A DNA stretch of 64,000 nt from Gemmatimonadota bacterium (GCA_028877215.1 JAPPFJ010000005.1:283444-347443); one strand, 5' to 3'. Shown: positions 44,954 through 54,315, numbered from the stretch's first letter. The notes: generated by a model from the letters alone, not told the origin. Numbers and translations: made by a program.

Positions 44954-45286
44954 TTCGGGGGTTCTGCGGCTGTGAAATTCAGGCTTCCGAATGCTAAAGC
45001 ATACCCGTGAGCGGTGGATTTATCCACCGGTACGGAATATGGGCAATCTTTCACATTTCGTCAAGACCCCGTCCGGTATTCGTCAACAATCCGGCGAATG
45101 CCCGCCGGATACCGTGACACCCTGATTGTCCCGGGGTCCTGCGACCGCTTTGTGAAACGGAATTGCCCGTTGTACCCGTCTTTCGCTTGGCCGGTACCCG
45201 GAAAATACCTATATTTATCGACTCCGGAAACAACAGGAAATGGATATCGATTCATCAGGCGCTGTTACGGCATGGAGGGAAGCGAT

Positions 45287-45967
45287 ATGCAGGGTGCGCG
45301 GGGACGGTTGACCAGACGGGAACTCAGGCAGGACGAGTTTGTCAACAGAATACTGGCGGCGTGGGCCTATGTGGAAGAGAACTATGTCCGGGTGCTTGCC
45401 GCCGGCGGGGGAGTGGTTGTCCTGATCCTGCTCGGCGTATTCGTCATGCACCAGATGGACGCCCAGGCCAGGGAGGCGGTGGAGGCGGAGGGCCGGGTCC
45501 GGGTATTGTTGCTCCAGGGGAGGGTCGACGATGCCATTCTGGACGCGGAACGCGTTGCGGAAGCCTATGGCGGCGATGCGGCAGCGGGGCGGGCGCTTCA
45601 ACTGGCCGGCGGTCTTTATTTCGAAACCGGTCGCTACGCGGAGGCGCGTGCTGCATTCGAGAGATACCTGCAGGCGTTCGACGGGGGAGGACCCGCCAGG
45701 TACAGCGCCTGGTCCGGTATCGCGGCCGCAATGGAAGAAGAGGGCGATCAGGCAGGTGCAGCAGCCAAATACCTGGCGTTCGCCGACGAATTCGTCGACT
45801 CGCCGTTTGCGCCCAATGCGCTCAGGGAGGCTGCACGCTGTTACAGAGTATCGGGCGATACACTCAAGGCCGGAACGCTGCTCCAGCGCATCCTGGACCG
45901 ATATCCCAGGAGCCCGGTTGCGCAAAGTGCAGGGGAGGAACTCGATCAAATGGGTGGTGTCGGATGA
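45287..45967 (+). CDS. Membrane-anchored TPR protein (YfgM-like)
   Basis: 226 residues. ATG 45287 follows GGAGGGA by six bases; an in-frame ATG at 45272 lies upstream of that site. A short cytoplasmic N-terminus (LTRRELRQDEFVNRILAAW) precedes one membrane helix (VLAAGGGVVVLILLGVFVM) and about four TPR-like helical pairs (GRYAEARAAFERYLQAF, DQAGAAAKYLAFADEF, GDTLKAGTLLQRILDRYP). The topology resembles YfgM, which interacts with the Sec translocon and periplasmic chaperones, but the match is at the level of architecture only. The stop overlaps the next start by four bases (ATGA), so the two genes are coupled. Confidence 0.85.
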   Translation: MQGARGRLTRRELRQDEFVNRILAAWAYVEENYVRVLAAGGGVVVLILLGVFVMHQMDAQAREAVEAEGRVRVLLLQGRVDDAILDAERVAEAYGGDAAAGRALQLAGGLYFETGRYAEARAAFERYLQAFDGGGPARYSAWSGIAAAMEEEGDQAGAAAKYLAFADEFVDSPFAPNALREAARCYRVSGDTLKAGTLLQRILDRYPRSPVAQSAGEELDQMGGVG

Positions 45968-48900
45968 CGGATCCGGAACTGAAAACGACCCGGTCGCGCG
46001 AATTCAACCCGACCAACCTGACGGACGATATCCTGCTGGTGGTACCGGACGATATGTTGCGCCATTCCGCTGTCGCCAGCGTTCGCGACGCGGTGGGGAA
46101 GGTGGGACGACCGCCGGAAACGATCCCGCAGGGACGCTTCCGACCGGAGCAGTTCCGGGAAAGACACGTCATTGCATGTGGAAATCTGGCAAATAACCGG
46201 GCGATCCAGCGACTATACACCGCCCGGTGTTGTTTTGTGGATACCTTGTTCCCGGGCGCGAACGGCTATCTGGTCAAGTCGATTTCAGATCCGTTCGGGT
46301 ACGGCCCCAATTGCATTGTCGCGGGCGCCAGCTCCGACGAAGGACTGGCGGCGGGCCTCGGCGTCTTCACGGACATCGTCGCCGCCGGCAGCGGCTGTCT
46401 GGACCGGGTCCACGCCGCGTCTTCAGGACCTGAAATGCCCCGCCCGCCGGATGCTTCGGAGATCAACCGGATGGTACGGGACGATCTGAAGATCTGGGGA
46501 ACGGGGTGGTCGGCTTCGCCGTTTCGCGGAGGCAGGCTGCTGACGTATCTCTGGCGTCATTACCTCACGGACCACCCGGTCTGGGCACGAGCGGCGGTGG
46601 AAATCCTGAAGGGATCCATAGAACCGTGGCGCGCGGAATGCCGTGCGCACCCTGAGGCCTACCACTGTTTCTTCAACCTGCACCTCTATATTCATCTATG
46701 GGACCTCGTGGAAGACAACCCCCTGTTTACGCGGGAAGACCGTCTGGGGGCCGTCACGATGTTCGCCGAGTTGCTGAGACATCTTATGAAGCTCTCGTAC
46801 GTCTCGGAGGAAGTGAATCCTCCAGGTGAAATCCGGCAGAACCACACGACTTTCATCGGGTTGAACCTGGCGGTGGGCGGCGACTACATGACAAGGCGGC
46901 ACGGAATTGGGGAGTTTCGACGGGCGAGAGAAATCGCAAGCCGCATATTCGAAGGTCAGATGGACTGTTACAAGCCAGATGACGATGGGGGAGTGGGGTA
47001 CGTCTGGCACGCGCCCCAGGAAACACTCAGCTATTCTCTGTACCGCGACGACGACCGTTACCTGGCCGGTGGCCACGTGGCGGACCTCTGCAAACTGGCG
47101 GTTGTCACCACCGACAACATGCGCAGCGAATGCGGTTACGGCGATACCTCCGGGTATTCTGCATTCTCCACAGACGGATGGGAAGCGCGCCTCTGGCCGC
47201 TGATGGTTTCGACCTGGTATCGTCCGGACCCCGGACACCTCTGGACGTTGAACTGGCTGGGCGAGGCAAAACGGCCCCCAACGGACGGGGCGCTGCACGG
47301 CCTCTATTCGGCGGTAGAGTACGTGGGCGACCGCTTCGCCATTGAAGGATGCGCGCCGGAAGCGCCCCGCGACCTGCTTGGAATCTGCGTGATGGATATG
47401 CCCGATGCGGTACTGTCCTGGGTGCGTCGATATACCCCGCAGGCGCATCATCCGGACCCCCGCAGACGGTATTTCGACAAGCTGTCGCTGCGCCGTGATT
47501 TCGAGCCGGAGAGCGAGTACCTGTTGCTGGAGGGCATCGGCACGACCTGCCATGGACACGAGGATACCAACGCGATCGTCCGGCTGACCTGGAACAACAG
47601 GGCCTGGCTGGCGGACGGGGACTACATCCGGGCGGCGCCCAGGTTTCACAATTCCGTCACGGTCATGCGCGACGGCGTCGGGGTCCTCGAGTCGCCCGGT
47701 GACGGCGTTGTCATTCCCCCTCTGGCATCCTTGAGCATCGGTAACGACGGCGCGGAACTCGCCACGCTCCGTTCCGAAGCCGCGGGATACAACGGCGTGG
47801 ACTGGCAGCGGGACATTTTCTGGCGCAAGGGTCGCTATATGGTGGTCATGGACCGGCTGCGCTGCATTGAAGCGGGGAACTATCGTCTGCAGTGTCTGTG
47901 GCGGACGGTGGGGGATACGGCGCTCGAGGCGGAAGGGGTTCGCATCCGACAGGAGGGAGAGGAATTTCATATCCGTAACGCGGACGGTTCGTCGCAGGAG
48001 ATCGTACCGGATCCGCACGTCAAGAGCCGATGGGGGAGCTATCCGCATTCGGACGGGACGATTTCCGTACTGCATCAGCGAACCGGGTGTACCCTCGATG
48101 CGGGAACGTCGTTTACCTTTTTGAATCTGCTTACCCCGGACCCGGACATTCGTATTGAGCGGATCTGTCCTGACGCGGTAAGGGTCACGGATGGAGACGA
48201 AGTCGCTCTGTTGGGCGCCGGGACCCTTGAACTGGATGGTCTTCAGCTTTCAGGAAGCATGTTCGGGTGCCTGGTCCGGGGCAATCGCACCGTCCTGAAT
48301 GGCGTCGAACGGCTGGGCGGACGAGCGGTCGACAGCGATGAACGGGAACTGGACGATCCCGAGTTGGCGGCCCGGATCCGCCGTGCGCCGGAAGCATCTC
48401 CGGCGGGCCTGCCCGCAGCCCGCCCACCGGTTTCGGGCGGTCTGACGGAACGATGGCGCCGCGAATTCCCGCACTGGATTCGCCACGTCTGCGTCTCAGA
48501 CGACGGAAAATTGCTCCTTGCGTATGGCACGGAGGTCGCGAGTCTGTGTGCGGCGACCGGAGAGACGGTCTGGTCCCGGTGTATTGACGCGGAAGGCGGC
48601 GCCAGCCGCGTTCATCTGTCGGATATCGACGGTGACGGAAATCCGGAAGCAGTGATGGGTACCGAAGACTCGCAACTGATTGTCCTGGAAGGGGATTCAG
48701 GTGTGGAACGGTGGCGGCGCGAAATGGCGAATATGTTCAATCGCGGCACGCGGGTTTCCGCTATTGCCGTGGCGGACCTGGAGGGAAACGGCGACCTGAG
48801 CGTGCTTGCCGGTACCGAGGGATGGTTTGTCAACGCGTTCGCGAACGACGGCAGCCCCAGATGGGCAGAGTGGTTTCGATATCACGCTATCACCGCGTTG

Positions 48901-49506
48901 CAAGTCACAGACACGGACGGCGATGGCAGAGCCGAGGTCCTGGCTGGCACGGAATATTACACGCCGCTTACGGTACACAACTTCGACGGGTCGTTTCGCT
49001 GGTCCACGTTCGAGCAGGTTGGATCGCACGGCAACGCCACAACGCCCAGGCGCGGCATCGGTCTGAAACATATGGTGCTGTGCGACCTGGACCGCGACGG
49101 CGTTCTGGAAGTCGTTTACGGCACTGAGGACGGTTGGATCTACGCCGTTAAGCCCCAGGACGGCGAGGAAATCTGGCACGTCAATCTCGTTGGGGAGATC
49201 ACAGGGCTCGTCGCCATGGACGATGTCATCATCGCGTCATGCGAATTCGGCATGCTGTACGGGTTTGATTTCATCGGAAATATGGAATGGCATCGGAACG
49301 AAGCGCAATGGATCCACGCGCTCGCCGAGTCAGGCGGTACAATCGCCGCCGCGGCCAACCGCCGGGAGATCCGGACGTACGACGTCGAGGGACATTGCCA
49401 GGGCTCGCTGGAATTACCGGCGAACGTCACTTCGCTCAGCGCGGCGCAGAGCGGGTTCATTTGTTGCGCCGGTCGACAGCTGATTACATTGGATGTTTCC
49501 GACTGA
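45964..49506 (+). CDS. Heparinase II/III-like protein with C-terminal beta-propeller
   Basis: 1,180 residues from ATG 45964 (the frame is open further upstream, but that part overlaps the TPR gene in another frame and is non-coding). Residues about 150-480 form an alpha-toroid-like region. About 500-800 is a heparinase II/III-type beta domain with the HGHEDTNAIVRL and WLADGDY motif, where lyases hold catalytic or metal-binding His and Asp. Residues about 850-1180 are PQQ- and VCBS-like propeller repeats, with calcium-type loops DIDGDGN, DTDGDGR and DLDRDGV. Proteins of this type cleave acidic polysaccharides. No signal peptide is seen, which is odd for such an enzyme. The heparinase assignment is moderate. 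Confidence 0.82.
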   Translation: MTDPELKTTRSREFNPTNLTDDILLVVPDDMLRHSAVASVRDAVGKVGRPPETIPQGRFRPEQFRERHVIACGNLANNRAIQRLYTARCCFVDTLFPGANGYLVKSISDPFGYGPNCIVAGASSDEGLAAGLGVFTDIVAAGSGCLDRVHAASSGPEMPRPPDASEINRMVRDDLKIWGTGWSASPFRGGRLLTYLWRHYLTDHPVWARAAVEILKGSIEPWRAECRAHPEAYHCFFNLHLYIHLWDLVEDNPLFTREDRLGAVTMFAELLRHLMKLSYVSEEVNPPGEIRQNHTTFIGLNLAVGGDYMTRRHGIGEFRRAREIASRIFEGQMDCYKPDDDGGVGYVWHAPQETLSYSLYRDDDRYLAGGHVADLCKLAVVTTDNMRSECGYGDTSGYSAFSTDGWEARLWPLMVSTWYRPDPGHLWTLNWLGEAKRPPTDGALHGLYSAVEYVGDRFAIEGCAPEAPRDLLGICVMDMPDAVLSWVRRYTPQAHHPDPRRRYFDKLSLRRDFEPESEYLLLEGIGTTCHGHEDTNAIVRLTWNNRAWLADGDYIRAAPRFHNSVTVMRDGVGVLESPGDGVVIPPLASLSIGNDGAELATLRSEAAGYNGVDWQRDIFWRKGRYMVVMDRLRCIEAGNYRLQCLWRTVGDTALEAEGVRIRQEGEEFHIRNADGSSQEIVPDPHVKSRWGSYPHSDGTISVLHQRTGCTLDAGTSFTFLNLLTPDPDIRIERICPDAVRVTDGDEVALLGAGTLELDGLQLSGSMFGCLVRGNRTVLNGVERLGGRAVDSDERELDDPELAARIRRAPEASPAGLPAARPPVSGGLTERWRREFPHWIRHVCVSDDGKLLLAYGTEVASLCAATGETVWSRCIDAEGGASRVHLSDIDGDGNPEAVMGTEDSQLIVLEGDSGVERWRREMANMFNRGTRVSAIAVADLEGNGDLSVLAGTEGWFVNAFANDGSPRWAEWFRYHAITALQVTDTDGDGRAEVLAGTEYYTPLTVHNFDGSFRWSTFEQVGSHGNATTPRRGIGLKHMVLCDLDRDGVLEVVYGTEDGWIYAVKPQDGEEIWHVNLVGEITGLVAMDDVIIASCEFGMLYGFDFIGNMEWHRNEAQWIHALAESGGTIAAAANRREIRTYDVEGHCQGSLELPANVTSLSAAQSGFICCAGRQLITLDVSD

Positions 49507-50554
49507 AAATATAAAAATCTCTATACCAACGTCTTAACGACAGATATTCATGTAATACTGGAGTCTCAATTGAGGCTAAGAATGAAAAAACGATAGGGTA
49601 TTCAAGGTAAGACGCCACTGCTGTCCAAGAACCGTGGGATTCTCAGAGATAGGAATCGAATAGCGGCTTAAATTCGCAATCTTGTACGGGTTTGACTCAG
49701 AAAACGGAAACTAGGTTGCCATCTGTCGGTGTTTGTTGCAACGCGAGTCATTTTGAGCGGAGTCGTAGGATCTTTCGCCGCTTCCGTCCCGCGCAGCAGG
49801 CGGACGTGCTGCCTCTCAGGTATCGACACGTTAAAATCTCAGCGGGATGATCCGATGCTGCAGTAGATCCTTCGTCGGCCCTGGGGGCCTCCTCTGGATG
49901 ACAGCGGGAAGCCACGTGCATCACAATCGTAAGACATGTCATTCTGAGCGCGCTGGCCTCCTCAGGATGACAGTAACTGTGAAGGTGTGGGCTCAGCGTT
50001 TCGCCAATAGTTATCGCAAAACATGCCAACTACAGCGCAGCGAAGAATCTCCCGTATTCTCGATTGTACGTGTACTACATGCCCTTTGTAGATGAACTTG
50101 TGCGCGGACACATCGACTGCCTTGAGGCCTCCTCAGGACGACAGTCTTCGCGAAGACAGGACTGACTCGTTTCGCCAATGGCTGTGGACGATTTTTCCAT
50201 CCGTATATTTCGCGTATTTTTGCGATTGTCGTAGTTAATCAAATCCGCTTTGGGACAGGTGTGCATATCAATAATTGTAGACAGAAACAAGAAAGGTGGG
50301 GGAGGACAACCGATTTCTGCAGACATGCAGATTTTACCATAGCTTGGCAGTATCGCCACGCTCATAGTTGAGTCGAATTGGTCGCGGAAGACTCTGGGAA
50401 TAAATCTAGAGGAAGATGAGCCTACTTGAAACGTTACAGTGTGTGCACGTTTATTTGGCTGATCGAGAATTGCAAACTTTGCAAATCTGGACCTTCGGTC
50501 AGGTACGATATCACACGTATCACGGAAAAATCGTATTCATAGGAAAAGTGCAAA
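49507..50554. other. Gene-poor AT-richer region at the start of an island
   Basis: 1,048 bases with no convincing reading frame. GC falls visibly from the heparinase gene onward. The middle part (49740-50190) carries degenerate short repeats (annotated separately); the last 200 bases lead into the first DUF2971 gene. I find no tRNA, terminator or phage attachment site. Confidence 0.5.
49886..50144. repeat. Degenerate dispersed short repeats
   Basis: GGCCTCCTCAGGATGACAG occurs at 49886-49904 (one mismatch), 49955-49973 (exact) and about 50126-50144 (one mismatch). A companion phrase CGTTTCGCCAAT occurs near 49999 and 50168, and GTCATTCTGAGCG near 49938 and AGCGAAGAATCT near 50039. These phrases resemble the TCATTCTGAGCGnAGCGAAGAATCT-type repeats common in intergenic DNA of many bacteria. 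They are decayed and non-coding here. Confidence 0.55.
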
Positions 50555-51376
50555 ATGAGAGTACAAGGACGAAGACAAACAGCTGACATTTTACGGGAAG
50601 AACGGGATATGGTCAAATCGCCCTGCAAGCCGTCCCCTAGTTCGGTTTTGTGGAGGTATATGAGCTTTGATAAATACATCCACATGTTGATTAGTGGTGG
50701 TGTCTTCTTTCCCTTTGTCCATAAATTGGGGGATCCATTCGAGGGAAGCCTTCCGCGCAAGACATTGCAACGAGCGTTTGAATGGCTGGGCAGTCCGAAA
50801 GGGGTCGAAGTCTTCGACGAGAACATAAGAAAGCAGTATGTCGTTTACTGCTGGCACGAAATGGAACACGAATCGGAAGCCATGTGGCGACTCTATGCTG
50901 GAAGCGGCCCGGGAGTAGCGATCAGAACCAACTTTCAGTCCTTGATAAACACCATCTTCCAAGGCGTTGAGTCCGAAGCCAGAGATTTTTATGGAAGAGT
51001 AGAGTATGTAGACTACGAAACGACCGACATTGCGATGCTAAGCACAATGCCGGTGTTTTGCAAGAGGAAGTCCTTTTCTCATGAGCATGAAGTTCGGATT
51101 GCCCGAATTGTGAATAGAGATCCGGAACGCTCGGGAGAGTTCTATCGCTTGGATTTAGACGAACTTATCCATGACGTGGTTCTATCACCTTTCGCTGAGG
51201 ACTGGGCCCTTGAGGTCGTAAATGCAGTCACGAGGAAGTTCAAAGAATCGTTAATGAAGAAAGTCAAACACTCGGAAATTGAAAATCTAACAACCTTAGA
51301 TGAGTTTCTCGCAGAATCGAGGGAACCCGAGCCGGGGGTTAGTTTGGCCGATATTTTATCCCGCTCGATGTCGTGA
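50555..51376 (+). CDS. DUF2971-family protein 1
   Basis: 273 residues from ATG 50555. No signal peptide or membrane helix. The family pattern is clear: VLWRYMSFDKYIHML near residue 31, GDPFEGSLP, YVVYCWHEMEHESEAMWRLYA, GPGVAIRTNF, VEYVDYE, FCKRKSFSHEHEVRI and DELIHDVVLSPFAEDW. Function is unknown; such genes are frequent in accessory and defence-rich regions. It is paralogous to 52421-53203, with conserved residues throughout and even a similar sequence before the start codon (GGAAAAGTGCAAAATG here, GGGAATAGTCCAAATG there). GC is lower than in the flanking core genes, suggesting horizontal acquisition. Confidence 0.87.
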   Translation: MRVQGRRQTADILREERDMVKSPCKPSPSSVLWRYMSFDKYIHMLISGGVFFPFVHKLGDPFEGSLPRKTLQRAFEWLGSPKGVEVFDENIRKQYVVYCWHEMEHESEAMWRLYAGSGPGVAIRTNFQSLINTIFQGVESEARDFYGRVEYVDYETTDIAMLSTMPVFCKRKSFSHEHEVRIARIVNRDPERSGEFYRLDLDELIHDVVLSPFAEDWALEVVNAVTRKFKESLMKKVKHSEIENLTTLDEFLAESREPEPGVSLADILSRSMS

Positions 51377-52420
51377 ATGCTTGACTATGACGACAAACCC
51401 CGTTTGGCAATTGAAGAGTGTGTTTTTGATCGCCCTGCAGTCGATCCCCGACTCAACCGGCATGGATTCGGAGGAAATCGCCAAGTATGGCCCGGCAGTA
51501 GTTACGAGATAGCCATCTACGATTTCGTGACGCGACACTCCGTAAAGACTCAAAGCGTCGTTGCCAACGGCGTAAACAAAATAAGCCCCGCGAATGCCAC
51601 ACGGCGGCGTGGTTTTGGGTTAGTCTTTGCATTTAGGACTACTCTTGTTAAGCCCGGGAGTCTGACAGAGTGGGGGAGGGGAGACGCAGCTGCTGCATTT
51701 TTTTCGGAGATCTGAAATAGGCAAATTCCCCAAGCCTGGGAAGTGGCAACGCCAACGTGATCGGAAAATTGTAAAAATCCAACACTCTTCCTGGTCTTGC
51801 CGCGGTGTCCGACAAATTGGCAATCCTGAAGAAGCTATTTCTCCGAGTGTTCGTCGGCTTCTCGGTCCCACTTGAATTCCTGGCTCTCACTTTTCGAGGG
51901 GAGTTCGAAATCTGAAACATCGTCTCGGATTTCCATCAATCTAAGATCGATCACCTGTAACACTTTCCATATATTATCGAGATATATTATAATAGCCAGA
52001 CTGACGATAATGCCAAAAAACGCAAGAAATTAAACAGACCTGAGAAAATCTCGTGTCTGGTAATATGTATCGTATATCTGTTCCATAGGAAACCCCATAC
52101 GTGTGAAGTGTAAAATTGGTTGGTGACGCCACCAATATATCCGCACGAGCGCAGGGGGCAATGTGAAGTTCAAAATGACGCCGGGCGGGTGCCACCAAAC
52201 AACCCCGGCCAAATAGGCCAATCCCCATGAATGGGGATTGGCCGTACCAACGTAACAAGAATTTTCAACCTCTTTCGGAGTTTATTTTTCTCTGTCGCTT
52301 GCTTATTTCGAAAAGAGTTAGTATTGTCCATTTAGAGTGAAGATTGGGCGGCAGGCGGAACGACGTTACAGCATATTATCAACGTCGAATTGCAGAATAA
52401 AAACAATGGGAATAGTCCAA
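51377..52420. other. Spacer between the DUF2971 paralogues
   Basis: 1,044 bases. An open frame of 112 codons begins right at the stop of the first DUF2971 gene (51377-51715) but has no ribosome site and resembles no family, so I do not call it. Short minus-strand frames near 51650-51920 and 51974-52258 are likewise unsupported. The region 52103-52243 is a repeat/hairpin element (annotated). The AT-rich composition continues. Confidence 0.45.
52103..52243. repeat. Hairpin-rich intergenic repeat element
   Basis: It contains an imperfect direct repeat GTGAAGTGTAAAAT / GTGAAGTTCAAAAT (52103-52116 and about 52162-52175), a small hairpin TTGGTG-ACGC-CACCAA (52120-52135) and a perfect 13-bp palindromic stem GGCCAATCCCCAT / ATGGGGATTGGCC with a two-base loop (52216-52243). 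No T-run follows on either strand, so termination is not the obvious role. It looks like a decayed mobile repeat. Confidence 0.6.
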
Positions 52421-53203
52421 ATGGGTGCGCCGTATCGTATGTATCGCAACAACGAACTCTATGAGGAGCTGGAAGCCATAAAGGAACCTCGCCAGCCGTG
52501 CGCGTCCACAGTATTGTGGAGGTACATGGATTTGGACAAATACGTCTCCATGTTGACGGAGGGCGGGATTTTCTTTTCGAATCCCGCAAATTTTGACGAC
52601 AGTTTCGAAGGAAGCCTGTCGTCTGCGAGCGTCGACTCGTTGGAGAAATGGCAGCCAGATGACGGGAGAAACCTTGCTAGCGGAATCCAACAATTCACAA
52701 GGGATACAAACGTTGTTTCGTGTTGGCATGAGATGCCTGAGGAATCGCACGCTATGTGGCGCATCTACACAGGCAAGGAGGGGACCGGAGTTGCGATAAA
52801 GACGGACTATGGATCCCTAATCAGAGCCCTCTTTGGTTGCGGTAAACCGGACGATCCATATATATCCGGATATGTAGAGTACGTCGATTATGATAAGGAG
52901 TATAAGATCTCTCCGTTGCACGCAATGGCATTGTTTCACAAAAGGAAATACTATTCGTACGAGCGGGAAGTTCGGATCGCCTGTCATGTGAACAAAGATA
53001 CCTCAGGTCCCGGTAAAACCTATGAAGCAGACTTGGACGAACTTATCCATCGGGTAGTGGTATCGCCTCTTTCAGGCAACTGGTTGTTTTTTGCCGTGAA
53101 AGAAATCACAGGAAAATTCAGAAAATCGCTAATGGCAAAAGTCAACGAATCGGAAATGTTGACGAGACCACCCGTTGACGACACGGAGACCACGCACGCT
53201 TGA
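52421..53203 (+). CDS. DUF2971-family protein 2
   Basis: 260 residues. ATG 52421 was chosen because it puts the conserved VLWRYM at residue 31, exactly as in the first paralogue, and the bases before it resemble that gene's leader; a GTG at 52337 would add 28 unmatched residues. Motifs: VLWRYMDLDKYVSML, NFDDSFEGSLS, VVSCWHEMPEESHAMWRIYT, GTGVAIKTDYGSL, VEYVDYD, FHKRKYYSYEREVRI and DELIHRVVVSPLSGNW. The conserved Cys-Trp-His and Glu-Arg residues could form an active site (inference). Function unknown. Confidence 0.87.
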   Translation: MGAPYRMYRNNELYEELEAIKEPRQPCASTVLWRYMDLDKYVSMLTEGGIFFSNPANFDDSFEGSLSSASVDSLEKWQPDDGRNLASGIQQFTRDTNVVSCWHEMPEESHAMWRIYTGKEGTGVAIKTDYGSLIRALFGCGKPDDPYISGYVEYVDYDKEYKISPLHAMALFHKRKYYSYEREVRIACHVNKDTSGPGKTYEADLDELIHRVVVSPLSGNWLFFAVKEITGKFRKSLMAKVNESEMLTRPPVDDTETTHA

Positions 53204-53532
53204 CTTGTTTACAGTAAGTCCTTTGCCGATCTCCGATATCCTACCGGTGCACTGTGAGATTTGTTGCGACGGACCGAGAACTGTTATCGCTTCAACGCAA
53301 GTGAGTATGCCGGTGTGCAACCGATTCAGCCCGGGCTGAACATCCTGATCATGGGATTGAGATTCTACAGACTTACATACTGAGGAACCTGACAGGACCG
53401 TCAGCTGCAACGTTTTTCTATTAGGGGTCGGTCCGGGGCATTCCATCCTGAACCCGACGAAAACCGGTATAATATATATTATGTAAACTTTCGGTTCGCA
53501 AAATAGGGCTGTTTGCAGTTTTTTGCGCTTTT
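53204..53532. other. Intergenic region with AT palindrome
   Basis: 329 bases between the second DUF2971 gene and the end of the convergent HTH gene. The only structure I see is a perfect 14-bp palindrome of A and T (ATAATATATATTAT) at 53469-53482. No T-run terminator is evident. Confidence 0.45.
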
Positions 53533-54201
53533 TTATCTGAAGGGCTCATTTTTGCGGTCTTTGTTCCGTAATGTGGATAATTCGGTTTTCAGCCGCCCGA
53601 TTTCCCGGTTTTTGCCCGCCAGGTCCTCTTTAAATGCCTCACAGCTGTTTTCGAGGGCATCGTTTTTTTCTTTCAGGGAATTCCGTTCTTCGCCAAGGCG
53701 CTTCAGTTCTTTTCGCAGCCAATGTGCCGAAAGCGCCGCCTCTTCCCTGGTTTTTTCCGCGGCGCGGAGACTTTCGCGCAACCCTTCGATGTCATCCTTG
53801 TATTTTCGCGCTTCGGTCCAACCGGACGCTGACGACGCTTCGAGTTGGGCCTGCCGTTCGTTCATTGCGCGAATTTCGGCCGTGCGTTCCGCCAGTGCCC
53901 GCTCGACGGCATCCAGTTTTCCAATTCGTTGTTGCAGTTGGTCGTAATCGCCCCGGTCGAGCCGTACGAGTGACTCGTTATGGAGTCCTTCCAGTCTTTC
54001 CGGCTCCAGGATTTTTCCATATTTTTTTCTGTAAATTTCCAATATATTTTCCTTTGGAATCCTCCACGCGCCATTCCACTTTCGGGCTTTCAGATATTCC
54101 CGATCTATATAGTTTCGGACCGTTTTCGTGGTCACTTTAAGTAAATTCGCGGCTTGATCGATGGTCAGATGCTCCGCCTGGTCGATCTCAATGTCGGACA
54201 T
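53533..54201 (-). CDS. HTH (MerR/excisionase-like) regulator with long coiled coil
   Basis: 222 residues from ATG 54201, preceded by GGAGG. Residues about 10-55 form a helix-turn-helix of the excisionase or MerR-like HTH_17 type (LTIDQAANLLKVTTKTVRNYIDREYLKARKWNG in two parts, then WRIPKENILE). Residues about 85-215 are one long charged coiled coil (LAERTAEIRAMNERQAQLEA, LRAAEKTREEAALSAHWLRK, LKEKNDALENSCEAFKEDLA). There is no ligand-binding domain or recombinase. It may be a DNA-organising or plasmid-partition-like protein rather than a classical regulator. Its promoter is overlaid by two inverted repeats, which suggests autoregulation. Confidence 0.85.
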   Translation of the reverse strand: MSDIEIDQAEHLTIDQAANLLKVTTKTVRNYIDREYLKARKWNGAWRIPKENILEIYRKKYGKILEPERLEGLHNESLVRLDRGDYDQLQQRIGKLDAVERALAERTAEIRAMNERQAQLEASSASGWTEARKYKDDIEGLRESLRAAEKTREEAALSAHWLRKELKRLGEERNSLKEKNDALENSCEAFKEDLAGKNREIGRLKTELSTLRNKDRKNEPFR

Positions 54202-54232
54202 AGATCCTCCATCACTTGATTATTCCATTTAT

Positions 54233-54276
54233 TTTCCTAAATTATTATAGGAAATTTTATTCCTGAATTCAAGGAA
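54233..54276 (-). promoter_or_regulatory. Sigma-70 promoter with two overlapping inverted repeats (likely operators)
   Basis: On the minus strand TTGAAT (54272-54267), a 17-base spacer and TATAAT (54249-54244) form a strong promoter 43 bases before the HTH gene. The -35 box lies within the imperfect palindrome TTCCTTGAATTCAGGAA (54276-54260). The -10 box lies in the loop of TTTCCT...AGGAAA (54254-54233; stem TTTCCTA/TAGGAAA). Both carry TTCCT/AGGAA half-sites, as expected for repressor binding. The region also lies upstream of the divergent gcvT. Confidence 0.6.
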
Positions 54277-54315
54277 GATTCGCGATTCGGTATTGACTTC
54301 CGGAAGGATACTCAA

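Noticed and set aside
45163..45963. Open frame extending the heparinase-like gene 800 bases upstream
   Set aside because: It overlaps the TPR gene in another frame, is Gly/Arg/Cys-rich with no family pattern, and ATG 45964 overlaps the TPR stop as expected for a coupled start.
49740..50200. CRISPR array
   Set aside because: The repeats are few, unevenly spaced and mutated, with no uniform spacers and no cas genes.
51377..51715. 112-codon frame directly after DUF2971 gene 1
   Set aside because: No ribosome site, no family resemblance and composition like the surrounding non-coding DNA; kept only as a possibility in the spacer entry.
52216..52243. Perfect stem as a terminator
   Set aside because: No T-run on either strand and no gene ends close to it.
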